From Desertimonas flava (GTDB taxonomy: Bacteria; Actinomycetota; Acidimicrobiia; Acidimicrobiales; Ilumatobacteraceae): 64,000 nucleotides of DNA. Location of the stretch: positions 211,084 through 275,083 of the forward strand of contig NZ_QKYK01000004.1 of assembly GCF_003426815.1 (NCBI RefSeq), given 5' to 3'. How positions within the stretch are numbered: position 1 is the first letter of the stretch; the number at the start of each line of letters is the position of its first letter. Below the pieces are notes generated by a model that saw only the letters and a list, made by a program, of their open reading frames with translations, made no database searches and had not been told where the DNA came from. Positions 9,018 to 17,345 of this stretch are shown here, piece by piece. Both the position numbers and the translations under genes were made by a program.

Positions 9018-10573
9018 TCAAGCCGAGCCAGGGACGGGTCCAAGAGACGTTTGAGGACCTTGCCGCTCGCGTTGAGCGGGAACTCGTCGACCACGTGATA
9101 GGCCACCGGACGCTTGTAGGAAGCGAGTCGTTCGGCGCAGAACTGCCCGAGCGCGACCGGATCGATCACCACGCCGTCGTGCGGGATGACGTAGGCGTGA
9201 ACCACCTCGCCCCAGTGCTCATCGGGCGCCCCGACCACGGCGACCGACCGGACGTCCGCGTGCTCGGCGAGCGTCGCCTCGATCTCCGAGGGGTAGACGT
9301 TCTCGCCACCGCGGATGATCATGTCGGAGCGACGGCCGGCGAGGAACAGGTAGCCGGTCTCGTCCATCCACGCGAGGTCACCGGCGCGGAACCATCCGTC
9401 GACCATGGCTGCGGCCGACTCCTCGGGCATGTCGAGATAGCCCGACATGACCGTCTCCGAGCGGGTGACGATCTCGCCGACCTCACCCCGGGGCACGTCG
9501 TTGAGCTGCTCGTCGCAGAGCCGGAGTTCCACCCCGAAGCCGGGCCGGCCGATCGAGCCGAGCAGCTCAGGGCGCGTCGTCAGAGCGAGTTGGTGGTCGG
9601 CATGCGTGAGTACCGATTGCCCGCCGGCCTCCGTTCCGGCGCCGAAGGATTGGATCACTTGACAATCGAACCGATCCAGGGCGCGCCGCAACAGCTCCGG
9701 GGTGATCGGCGCCGCCCCGTACAAAACGGAGCGCAGGGCCCCGAAGTCGATCTCCGCGGCCCGCGGGTGGTCGAGCAACGACGAGATCATCGTCGGCACG
9801 AGAAACATGCCGGTCAGCGCCCGTTCCTCGACCAGAACGTCGACGAGTGCGTCGATGTCGAACTGTGGGAGCAGCAGGCTCGGATAGCCGAGCGCGATAC
9901 CCGTGAAGATGAACACGGCGCCGGCGACGTGGAACAGCGGCGACGAGGCGTAGCGGAACTCGTCGGCGCGCAGACCTTGGTCGATGATGACCGACTTGGT
10001 CATGTTGGCGATCATTCGATAGCTCTGCTGGACGCCCTTCGGGCGCCCAGTCGTGCCGCTGGTGAACGACAACGAGATGACCGTCTCTGGGTCACCGGTG
10101 AACTCGATGCCGGTGGGCTCGTGCGAGCGGACCAAACCCTCGTAACTGGTCTCACCCTGGTCGACATCGAACTCGATGAGAGACTCCAGACCGGCCACAG
10201 CGTTCAGGAGGTGACCACCGACAGCTGAGTAGCGATCGCTGACGAACAGCAGCCGCGCGTCCGAGCGCTCCACCAGCAACTCGAGCTCAGCCGGCGCGAG
10301 GCGGAAGTTGAGTGGGACGTAGACGATTTCGGCCTTCATGCAGGCGAGGATCGTCTCGACGTAGCGGTGCCCGTCGGTGGCGAGGATGGCGACCCGATCT
10401 CCGGGAGCGCAGCGGCGGCGCAGGGCTGTGGCGAGCCGTTCGACGCGGTCGTTGACCTCGGCGAACGTGAGCGTCCGTCTCGAACCCGCATCGACGAGGC
10501 AGGGCTGTTGAGGAATGCGCGAGGCGTTGATCCGGATCCAGTCCCCCGGACCCACGAACGTCGGAGCGGCCAC
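9002..10573 (-). CDS. AMP-dependent acyl-CoA synthetase
   Basis: A complete 523-residue ANL ligase. The AMP-binding P-loop is SLSFTSGTTGRPKGV. Later motifs are QSFGAGTEAGGQS, the hinge FRAGDLAWMDETGYLFLAGRRSDMIIRGGENVYPSEIE and the catalytic lysine in NASGKVLKRLLD. It makes an acyl-CoA from the imported or internal acid. The start is GTG 10573 with GGAAGGGAAG 8 bases upstream. The gene is divergent from the TetR gene and lies upstream of the LIV importer with a 55-base gap that holds an operator-like site. It may therefore share regulation with the importer or be read through into it. Confidence 0.93.
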   Translation of the reverse strand: MAAPTFVGPGDWIRINASRIPQQPCLVDAGSRRTLTFAEVNDRVERLATALRRRCAPGDRVAILATDGHRYVETILACMKAEIVYVPLNFRLAPAELELLVERSDARLLFVSDRYSAVGGHLLNAVAGLESLIEFDVDQGETSYEGLVRSHEPTGIEFTGDPETVISLSFTSGTTGRPKGVQQSYRMIANMTKSVIIDQGLRADEFRYASSPLFHVAGAVFIFTGIALGYPSLLLPQFDIDALVDVLVEERALTGMFLVPTMISSLLDHPRAAEIDFGALRSVLYGAAPITPELLRRALDRFDCQVIQSFGAGTEAGGQSVLTHADHQLALTTRPELLGSIGRPGFGVELRLCDEQLNDVPRGEVGEIVTRSETVMSGYLDMPEESAAAMVDGWFRAGDLAWMDETGYLFLAGRRSDMIIRGGENVYPSEIEATLAEHADVRSVAVVGAPDEHWGEVVHAYVIPHDGVVIDPVALGQFCAERLASYKRPVAYHVVDEFPLNASGKVLKRLLDPSLARLDLRQR

Positions 10574-10642
10574 TTTCGAACTTCCCTTCCGTCACGGCAG
10601 CGCCAATGCGATGCTCGTCGCCGATGTCGGGCGGCATGCTAA

Positions 10643-10662
10643 CGTCAACGACAATGCTGACG
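10643..10662. promoter_or_regulatory. operator-like site between acyl-CoA ligase and TetR gene
   Basis: The divergent intergenic region holds CGTCA at 10643-10647 and TGACG at 10658-10662. In between are TCAACG and AATGCTGACG, which match the halves of the sites at 9000 and 12254. Its place between the regulator and the ligase fits an autoregulatory TetR operator. Confidence 0.5.
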
Positions 10663-10719
10663 GGAGTCCGATGATCCCTCGGCAACGCGCCGACGTCGAA
10701 CGTTTACAGTTCCGGATCG

Positions 10720-11418
10720 GTGAGAACGCCGAGCCACAACCCCGAGGTCAGGATGCCGAAACCGAGACAGACGGCGCGATTCGCGCAACCCGAGAGCGAC
10801 ATCGCCCGCCGCCGGAGCGAACGCCGCCGGGCTGTTGGACGACGCAGTGACGATCGGTGGCGGGCCATCCTCGACGCCTCGTCACGAGTGTTCCGCCGCC
10901 TCGGGTATGCGCAGACCACGCTCGAGGATGTCGCCGAGGAGGTCGGTGTCACGCGGGCGTCGCTCTACTACTACGTCGGCACCAAAGAGGAGCTGCTGAT
11001 CGCACTGCTGTATCAGCCGATGCATCAGATGACCGCCAACCTCAAGGCCATCGTCGAATCGACCGAGTCGGCGACCGAGCAGCTGCGGCGGGCCCTACGT
11101 CGCTACACACAGGACATGAGCGACACGCCGGAGATCGGCATCTTCCTCGCCAACAACATCCATCAGCTGCTCTCGGGGCGAGAGGCCGACGACATCGCTC
11201 GAAACGCCGACGAGTATGGCCGAGTGCTGCAGGGAATCATCGAGGCGGGCATCGATGCCGGTGAGTTCCGCGTCGACCTGGAACCACACATGACCATGTT
11301 GTGGATTCTCGGCGCCTTCAACTGGACTCATCGATGGTGGAACCCGAAAGGGTCGATGTCTCTGCAAGACGTCGGCGAGGCGTTCGCCGAACTTGCCCTC
11401 GCGACGGTCAAGGCCTGA
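10720..11418 (+). CDS. TetR/AcrR-family transcriptional regulator
   Basis: A 232-residue regulator. The helix-turn-helix lies at about 50-95 with WRAILDASSRVFRRLGYAQT, TLEDVAEEVGVTRASLYYY and VGTKEELLIAL. The C-terminal half is the helical ligand and dimer domain and resembles regulators of fatty-acid or acyl-CoA genes. GTG 10720 is the longest start; ATG 10753, preceded by GAGG, is an alternative that shortens a basic N-terminal tail. It is divergent from the ligase gene and is the obvious candidate controller of the 2-12 kb catabolic genes, probably as a repressor released by an acyl-CoA (family knowledge plus inference). Confidence 0.9.
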   Translation: MRTPSHNPEVRMPKPRQTARFAQPESDIARRRSERRRAVGRRSDDRWRAILDASSRVFRRLGYAQTTLEDVAEEVGVTRASLYYYVGTKEELLIALLYQPMHQMTANLKAIVESTESATEQLRRALRRYTQDMSDTPEIGIFLANNIHQLLSGREADDIARNADEYGRVLQGIIEAGIDAGEFRVDLEPHMTMLWILGAFNWTHRWWNPKGSMSLQDVGEAFAELALATVKA

Positions 11419-12243
11419 TCACACGCCGCTGGTGGCGGCTCCCCAGACGGTGCCATAGTCCGTGGCGAGCAACCTTGCACCGTTGGGCCGCTCCAAGCGG
11501 TCGAACGTGAGCTCGCCCAGCGCCGCGACGACTTGGCGAGGGCTGACCGCGTTCACGCGCTCCTCCTCGCTCAGCACGTTCACGACACCGGGCGTCGCCA
11601 CGATGGCGCCTGGGCAGAGAAGGCTCACGAGGACGCCTTCGGCGTCGAACTCCGGCGCGACGCCGACGACCCAGCGATCGAGTGCAGCCTTGCTCGCCCC
11701 GTAGGCGGCGAAACCACGCTGGAACTCTGATGCCGCAAGCTTCACCAACGCTGCCGCCGACGTCAGGAACACGATCGTGGAACGGCCACCCGTCGGTCCA
11801 CGTCCGGACCGGGCGACAAGGGCGGAACGCGCCGCCAGCGTGCAGCCGACGGCGCCGAGGAAGTTCACCGCGTGCACCCTTGCGACATGGTCGAGACTGA
11901 CTTCGTCGAGCCGGGCCCGAGGAAAGATGCCGGCCGAGTTGACCAACACGTCGAGGCCGCCCGACTCCGAGATCGGACCGAACGCCGCGGCGATCGACTG
12001 CTGGTCGGTCACGTCGATGACCACTGTGTGGAGAAGGCCATCTGGCACCTGGCTCGCCAACGATCGCAGGGCTGCCTCATCGCGATCGAGGGCCCAGACC
12101 TCGTCCCCGGCGCGAATGGCTGCCAGCGCTGCAGCCAGTCCGATTCCGCTCGCCGCTCCGGTGATGGCGATGCGACGACCACCCGGGCTGGACCAGGAGT
12201 CGGGGCGATCGGTCGTATCGCGGGTCGCCGCGTTCTTGCTCAT
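11419..12243 (-). CDS. short-chain dehydrogenase/reductase (SDR)
   Basis: A 274-residue NAD(P)-dependent SDR. The cofactor motif is ITGAASGIGLAA near residue 36, followed by DVLVNSAGIFPRA. The active-site Tyr-Lys is in FAAYGASKAALDRW, with the catalytic Ser region FLTSAAALVK. A longer frame to 12726 exists, but ATG 12243 gives the usual SDR length. There is no clear ribosome-binding site, and an operator-like palindrome lies only 10 bases upstream, which suggests a leaderless or nearly leaderless message. It converges on the TetR gene; the stops are adjacent. A hydroxyacyl or alcohol oxidation step in the same pathway is inferred. Confidence 0.9.
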   Translation of the reverse strand: MSKNAATRDTTDRPDSWSSPGGRRIAITGAASGIGLAAALAAIRAGDEVWALDRDEAALRSLASQVPDGLLHTVVIDVTDQQSIAAAFGPISESGGLDVLVNSAGIFPRARLDEVSLDHVARVHAVNFLGAVGCTLAARSALVARSGRGPTGGRSTIVFLTSAAALVKLAASEFQRGFAAYGASKAALDRWVVGVAPEFDAEGVLVSLLCPGAIVATPGVVNVLSEEERVNAVSPRQVVAALGELTFDRLERPNGARLLATDYGTVWGAATSGV

Positions 12244-12253
12244 GGAGGGAACA

Positions 12254-12269
12254 TTAACGCCAGCGTTGA
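12254..12269. promoter_or_regulatory. operator-like palindrome before the SDR gene
   Basis: TTAACGCCAGCGTTGA is a near-perfect 16-base palindrome (AACG-CCAG-CGTT core) 10 bases before the SDR start. Read on the other strand it gives TCAACGCTGGCG, close to the site at 9002-9013. It is therefore a third member of the proposed TetR operator set. Confidence 0.5.
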
Positions 12270-12281
12270 TATCTCCCGTGG

Positions 12282-14456
12282 TCACTGGTGTGTGGTCACG
12301 CGATACACCGCTGCCGCCTCCGGGGCCAGATCGATGGTGGCGCCGGTGAAGCCGGGGGCATCGAGGCAGGGGGAGAGCCCCAACGACGCCGCGCCGGAGC
12401 CGTCGACCAGTTCGAGCATCCTGGCGGAGGGGCCGAGGGCCAGCGACGCGACGGGGAGCCGTATCTCCAGCCGGCGACCGAGTCGGGAATCGCCGAACTC
12501 CCCGGTCTCGAGGTTGCCGATGAGGACATGATCGACGCCGCCGCTGCGCCAGGCATGCCACGCGACGGGTAGCGGACGAGCCGGGGCGACGGCGTGGATC
12601 ACCCCCGCCTCGCGGGCGAGCTCGTGGAGCACGGTGGCTACTTGGAACGCCGGGAACGTCGAGCCGACCTGGTACTTGGGGACGAACTGGTTGAAAGGCT
12701 CGGACCAGTCGGTGGGCTGCCACCACAGGCGCCGCCCGCGTCGCGTCATCAGCGCCGTGTCGCGGGTGCGGTAGAGCACCGTCGCATCCTCGGCGACCTC
12801 CACGACGCAGTGCTCAGGGACGTAGGGACGATCGAACGTGGGCGTGTCTGGGTGGTCGCCGGTGCTGACCCAGAAGTCGGCACCGCGACGCTCGCCAGTC
12901 AGGGCGATGCCGAGCTCGTTGCGAACGGGCTCGGCGATGACGTCGGCCCGGCCGAAGACCGCCAAGCCGTCCGCCGACAACAGTGCGGACTCCCCATCCG
13001 GATCGGACGGCGTCTGGGCGATCAACACGCCGTCGGTGCCGGCACCGGCGGCGAGCCACTCGGGCCGGGTGGCCGACAGCACCGGGACCGCCCACTTCAT
13101 GACGAGCGCGGCCTGATCGTCGATCCACTCCCCCACGTTGTCCGCGGGGTTCGACGCGGCGAGCGCGGCCATCGACTGCCGGTCGTAGACGATCGCCGGC
13201 CCGTGCACGTGCTCGAGCGCCGCTGCGCTCGCCTCGGTGCGATCGAGCAACCCACCGACGAAGGCGATGTCGTCGCTCGACAGCAACTCCATGTGTCCGT
13301 TGTTGAGCCAGGACACGTAGGCGCCGTCACTCGGACGCGGGCCGGCCGGTGTGGCGGCGCTGGCATGGGCGAAGGCCCACGCTCCCCAGGTGAGCTTGCC
13401 GGGCACCTGGTGGATGGTGTCCCAGTGCTCCCAGCCGTCCCACGTCTCGACGAGGTGGTAAAGCGCGCACGGACGGGACCGCTGCTCGTTGGCCCGGGCG
13501 ATCATCGCTCCCCGGGTCAGCAGGTTGGCCGTCTGGAACGTCCAGCCCTTCCACAGCTGATGCCACCAGTCCTGCCACGCACCGGCCCAGGTCTGCTCGA
13601 TCCAGGCGTCGATGTGGCCGTCGGCGACGAGGGCCTCGAAGTCGACGCAGCCGACACGCCAGTCGGCCACCGGACTGATCGCGCTCGAGTAGCCGACGAC
13701 GGTCCGGTCCGGCGCCGCCTCCTTGACGGCGCGGAAGAGGTGGCGCACGGCGTCCGAGAACGCCGCGACCACGGCCGGATCGTCGGGCGCCGTCGTGCCG
13801 TACGGGCCGTTGCGCGTGTAGATCATCGGCCCGCAGAAGCCGTCGCGCAGCAAGATGGCGTCGAACCCGGTCGCGGCGGCGAAGGCAGCCCATTGGGCAC
13901 CGAAGAAGTCGCCGAAGCTGGTCCCTTCGGCGATGCCGTCGGGCGCCGTCGCGTACGGGTAGTCGTCGGCATGGAGCCGGTTCACGGGATGGAGATCGGG
14001 CATGCCGATGAACGAACGAGCCGGCTCGTAGAGCTCGGGGTGCCGCTCGTACCAGTCGCTGTCGAAGTCGTAGATCTTCAGCTCCGGCGGCCACACGACG
14101 TGCGCCCACTCCACGAACAGGATCCCGCAGCCGGCGCCGTCGAGGCCGTGGCGAGCGGTCGCCTCGCGATAGTCGGCGACGAACTCGGCGAGCCTGCGAT
14201 ACCCCACGGCGGCCCAGGGCGCGGTACGTCGGCTCCGGGTCGGGATCGGCTGGTCGAGATCCCCGGTCCACTCGGTGACGAGGTCGACGAGCCACCCGAG
14301 GTTGAAGAAGATGCCCCGCCGACCGCGTACCCCGGCGAGGAGCGGTCCGATCCGGTCGAACAAGGCGTCGAGTTGCGGGCCGAACGGGCCCGCCGGATCG
14401 AACCACGTGAGGTCCATCTCCAACCACCGGTCGCCCGACCGTGCCGTACTCGTCAT
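12282..14456 (-). CDS. predicted TIM-barrel glycoside-hydrolase-like protein, paralog 1
   Basis: A 724-residue protein with no export signal that I do not recognise as a named family. It is clearly paralogous to the protein at 18335-20431. Shared segments include YDFDSDWYERHPELY (129-143), LLRDGFCGPMIYTRNGPYG (202-220), IEQTWAGAWQDWW (286-298) and HLVETWDGWE (334-343). Repeated Asp/Glu next to aromatic residues and the layout (barrel, then an alpha/beta middle domain, then a beta-rich end) recall GH42-like hydrolases. D205 and E337 are candidate catalytic acids by conservation between the paralogs only. ATG 14456 overlaps the stop of the flavoprotein gene, so it is the last gene of the sugar operon. 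Role inferred: cytoplasmic breakdown of an imported glycoside. Confidence 0.8.
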   Translation of the reverse strand: MTSTARSGDRWLEMDLTWFDPAGPFGPQLDALFDRIGPLLAGVRGRRGIFFNLGWLVDLVTEWTGDLDQPIPTRSRRTAPWAAVGYRRLAEFVADYREATARHGLDGAGCGILFVEWAHVVWPPELKIYDFDSDWYERHPELYEPARSFIGMPDLHPVNRLHADDYPYATAPDGIAEGTSFGDFFGAQWAAFAAATGFDAILLRDGFCGPMIYTRNGPYGTTAPDDPAVVAAFSDAVRHLFRAVKEAAPDRTVVGYSSAISPVADWRVGCVDFEALVADGHIDAWIEQTWAGAWQDWWHQLWKGWTFQTANLLTRGAMIARANEQRSRPCALYHLVETWDGWEHWDTIHQVPGKLTWGAWAFAHASAATPAGPRPSDGAYVSWLNNGHMELLSSDDIAFVGGLLDRTEASAAALEHVHGPAIVYDRQSMAALAASNPADNVGEWIDDQAALVMKWAVPVLSATRPEWLAAGAGTDGVLIAQTPSDPDGESALLSADGLAVFGRADVIAEPVRNELGIALTGERRGADFWVSTGDHPDTPTFDRPYVPEHCVVEVAEDATVLYRTRDTALMTRRGRRLWWQPTDWSEPFNQFVPKYQVGSTFPAFQVATVLHELAREAGVIHAVAPARPLPVAWHAWRSGGVDHVLIGNLETGEFGDSRLGRRLEIRLPVASLALGPSARMLELVDGSGAASLGLSPCLDAPGFTGATIDLAPEAAAVYRVTTHQ

Positions 14457-15736
14457 CGCAACGTCCCGCTGACGAGCTCGGCGGCACGCTCGCCCGACCG
14501 GACCGCACCCTCGACACAGGGCTGGACGAGCCAATCGCCGGCGAAGAACACCGGCGGTCGCTGATGGAAGGCGTCGAGGCGGGCGTGATAGCCCGGGCGG
14601 ACGTCGGGCACGGCGTGCGGCCACCGGATCAGTTGCACGACGTCGGCTCGGTCGAGTGGGAACACGCGCGGGTCGATGCGCCGGGCCTCCGCCCATATGC
14701 GGTCCTGGACCTCCTCGGCTGGGGCGTCGAGCAGCGGCCCGCTGGACGCCGCGGGCGCGCAGGCGAGCGCCCAGGCCCACTCGTCGGGAACCTGGCCCCA
14801 GGCGCCGAACCGCCCGGCGCCGAGCTCGACGGTGGCGACCAGGTCGTTGGGAAAGACGTGGATCCCGCTGCGCGCCGGGCCCGCTCCGCGGCGGGCGGCG
14901 TACAGGCGGACGTGGGGCACGTAGCCGATCTCGGAGAGGATCGCCGGACGATCATCCGGCGTCAGGAGCTCGGCGGCGACCGGAGCCGGGATCGCCAGGA
15001 CGACGGCGTCGTAGCGATCGGCCGACCCGTCGATGTGGACGGCTGCGCCCCCGTCCCTCGTCGTCTCCACACCAGTGACGGTGACGCCGGTGCGGGCGCC
15101 GAGCAGGTCGGCCAGGGCCCGCCACGGAGCGTCCATGCCGCCGGCGACGTGGAAGAACGTGCCGACCGAGAGGACCCGGAGCCACGATCGCACGAGCGCC
15201 CCGGACATCTGCTCGAGCCGGGCGAAGAAGGGACCTTCGAAGTTGGGTCGCACGATGCGTTCCCGCGCTGCCGTACCGAAGCCGGCGAGGGCGTCGAGCG
15301 CAGTCTCGCCGTCATGGTCGAGGTCGATCGCCAGGTCGCCGCGCTGGGTGGCGAACAGCCTCGCCATGGCGACGAAGAAGCGCCCTTTGTCGAGTGGGCC
15401 GAGCAGCGACGAGCCGAGGATGCGCCCGACGGAGTTGGGGGTCGGCACGAGGCGCCCGTCGAGCAGGAGATCGCCGCCACCGCGCAGCGGCATGGGCGAG
15501 AGCCGGTGTCGCTGTCCGATCTCGTCGAGCAGTGCGAGGGTGCTGGGGTAGAAGCTCGCCAGCCACCCCGCACCGGTGTCCACCCAGTGGCCGTCGCCGT
15601 GGTGCTCGGTGTGCGTGCGTCCACCGGCCTCCGCCTCGCGTTCGAGCACGTCGACGTGGAAGCCGCGCTCGACGAGCCGGTAGGCGGCGGTCAGCCCGGC
15701 CGGCCCGGCGCCGACGACGGCGACCCGGCGGGTCAC
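14453..15736 (-). CDS. FAD-dependent amine oxidase / protoporphyrinogen oxidase-like flavoprotein
   Basis: A 427-residue NAD(P)-binding-8/amino-oxidase-type flavoprotein. The dinucleotide motif VAVVGAGPAGLTAAYRL begins at residue 5, followed by LEREAEAGGRTHTEH (the GG-R motif). The C-terminal FAD contact region is FFAGDWLVQPCVEGAVRSGERAAE. It lies inside the carbohydrate operon with 4-base overlaps on both sides, so it should act on the same substrate or a product of it. An amino sugar, an aminated glycoside or a redox step on a sugar ring are possibilities (inference). Sequence alone does not decide between oxidase and dehydrogenase. Confidence 0.88.
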   Translation of the reverse strand: MTRRVAVVGAGPAGLTAAYRLVERGFHVDVLEREAEAGGRTHTEHHGDGHWVDTGAGWLASFYPSTLALLDEIGQRHRLSPMPLRGGGDLLLDGRLVPTPNSVGRILGSSLLGPLDKGRFFVAMARLFATQRGDLAIDLDHDGETALDALAGFGTAARERIVRPNFEGPFFARLEQMSGALVRSWLRVLSVGTFFHVAGGMDAPWRALADLLGARTGVTVTGVETTRDGGAAVHIDGSADRYDAVVLAIPAPVAAELLTPDDRPAILSEIGYVPHVRLYAARRGAGPARSGIHVFPNDLVATVELGAGRFGAWGQVPDEWAWALACAPAASSGPLLDAPAEEVQDRIWAEARRIDPRVFPLDRADVVQLIRWPHAVPDVRPGYHARLDAFHQRPPVFFAGDWLVQPCVEGAVRSGERAAELVSGTLR

Positions 15737-16566
15737 GCCGGCGCCTCGTCGGGCGGTGCGGGCACGACGGTCACGTCCACCCCGAGCTGGCGGATCGCAT
15801 CGAGCTCGGCCTCGTCGGCACGATCATCGGTGATCAGTTCGTCGACCTCCTCGATGGCACACACCCGGGCGAGCTCGACGACGCCGACCTTGCGGCCCTC
15901 GGCCACCACGATGCGGGTACGGGCGGCCGCGACCATGCGCTGCTTGATCTCGGCCTCGGGCAGGTTGACGTTGGTGATGCCGCCACGATGGTCCACCCCG
16001 TTGCAGCCGATGAAGGCGATGGTCGCACTGATGCCGTCAAGCAGGGTGGCGCCCAGTGGGTTGACCAGCGAATGCTGCATCGGTCGCAACGTTCCGCCGG
16101 TGACGACCACGCTGACGCGCGGCGCGGCCGCCTCCAGTTCGAGGGCGATGGTCAGACCATTGGTGAAGACGGAGACGTCGGTGAGGTCGGCTCGGGCCAC
16201 GAGGGCCCGGGCGAGCGCCGTCGTCGTCGTGCCGACGTCGACCAGCACGGCGTCGCCGCTGCGCACCCTCTCCGCAGCCGCGAGACCGAGGTGTCGCCGG
16301 GCGGCGACGAGGTGGTCCTGGGCGAGATCGAACGGCTGCTCCACGCTGTGCACGCGACGCGCGACGGCGCCACCGTGCACCCTGCGAACGTGTCCGCGTT
16401 CGGCGAGCGCCGTGAGGTCGGCCCGGACGGTCACCTCCGAGACGGCGAACTGCTCGGAGATGTCGCTGACACGGACGAAGTCGCGGTCGTTGACGTACGA
16501 ACGGATGCGCTCCTGGCGAAGCTCCGCGGGCAGCGTGCTGCGGTGGTGGGGCCGTGCGCCGGTCAC
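15733..16566 (-). CDS. DeoR-family transcriptional regulator of the sugar operon
   Basis: A 277-residue regulator. The N-terminal DeoR winged helix reads LRQERIRSYVNDRDFVRVSD, ISEQFAVSEVTVRADLTALA and RVHGGAVA. The C-terminal DeoRC sugar-phosphate sensor has VLVDVGTTTTALARALV and FIGCNGVDHRGGITN. DeoR proteins usually repress sugar operons until a phosphorylated sugar binds. It is embedded between the ATPase gene and the flavoprotein gene with 4-base overlaps, so it is autoregulated through the operon promoter, where TTTCGTTT repeats at 21661-21698 are the likely operator. Confidence 0.93.
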   Translation of the reverse strand: MTGARPHHRSTLPAELRQERIRSYVNDRDFVRVSDISEQFAVSEVTVRADLTALAERGHVRRVHGGAVARRVHSVEQPFDLAQDHLVAARRHLGLAAAERVRSGDAVLVDVGTTTTALARALVARADLTDVSVFTNGLTIALELEAAAPRVSVVVTGGTLRPMQHSLVNPLGATLLDGISATIAFIGCNGVDHRGGITNVNLPEAEIKQRMVAAARTRIVVAEGRKVGVVELARVCAIEEVDELITDDRADEAELDAIRQLGVDVTVVPAPPDEAPA

Positions 16567-17342
16567 TCGGAACCCTTCGAGCGTCCGACGCCGCTGATCA
16601 GGTGGAGAATCTCACTCCGATCGGTGCTGGCGGTCTCGCGGAGCGCGGTGAGCCGGCCCAGGCGCATGACGGCGATGCGGGTCGACAGCTGGAACACGTG
16701 GTCGAGGTTGTGGCTGACGATCAGCTGGGTGAGGCCGCGCTCGGCCAAGCGCTCGACGAGGCTGATCACGCGCCCCTGTTCCTGCAGGCCGAGCGCGGCC
16801 ATCGGCTCGTCCATCACCAGGATGGTCGCTCCCTGGTGCACCGCCCGGGCGATGGCCACGCCCTGGCGCTGACCGCCCGACAGTGTGCGAACTTCGCGAT
16901 CGACGTTGGGGACGCGCACCTTCAGCTCGTCGAGGGCGGCGACCGCGCCGCGGCGCATCTCGGCGCGGCGCAGGATCCGCAGCGGGCCGACCCGGCGGAT
17001 CAGCTCGCTGCCGAGGTAGAGGTTCTCGGCGACGTCGCGATGGTCGGCCAGGGCGAGATCCTGGTACACGGTGGCGATGCCGAGCTCGCGTGCCGCGGCC
17101 GGACGCGGGATGCGCACTTCGTCGCCGTCGATCTCCAAGGTCCCGGAGTCGGGCCGGAGCGCGCCGCTCAGCATCTTGACGAGCGTCGACTTACCGGCGC
17201 CGTTGTCGCCGACGATGGCGGTGACCGTGCCCGACGGGAACTCGATCGTCACGTCGCTCACCGCGGCGATCCCGCCGTAGTGCTTGGTCAGGTTGCGGCC
17301 GGCGAAGCGCGGCACGCCGTCGGTGAAAGAGTGCGCACTCAC
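16563..17342 (-). CDS. sugar ABC transporter ATP-binding protein (single-domain, FrcA/RbsA type)
   Basis: A 259-residue ATPase of the carbohydrate CUT2 family. Walker A is GDNGAGKST, the signature is TLSGGQRQGVAIA and Walker B is ILVMDEPMAALG. CUT2 ATPases such as RbsA are normally about 500 residues with two cassettes; this one has a single cassette, as in FrcA-like systems, and would act as a homodimer. It overlaps the DeoR gene by 4 bases and follows the permease gene by 3 bases. Confidence 0.92.
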   Translation of the reverse strand: MSAHSFTDGVPRFAGRNLTKHYGGIAAVSDVTIEFPSGTVTAIVGDNGAGKSTLVKMLSGALRPDSGTLEIDGDEVRIPRPAAARELGIATVYQDLALADHRDVAENLYLGSELIRRVGPLRILRRAEMRRGAVAALDELKVRVPNVDREVRTLSGGQRQGVAIARAVHQGATILVMDEPMAALGLQEQGRVISLVERLAERGLTQLIVSHNLDHVFQLSTRIAVMRLGRLTALRETASTDRSEILHLISGVGRSKGSE

Positions 17343-17345
17343 AGC

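Noticed and set aside
12594..14564. 656-residue plus-strand open frame
   Set aside because: Antisense shadow of the first glycoside-hydrolase-like gene, which has a paralog and operon context.
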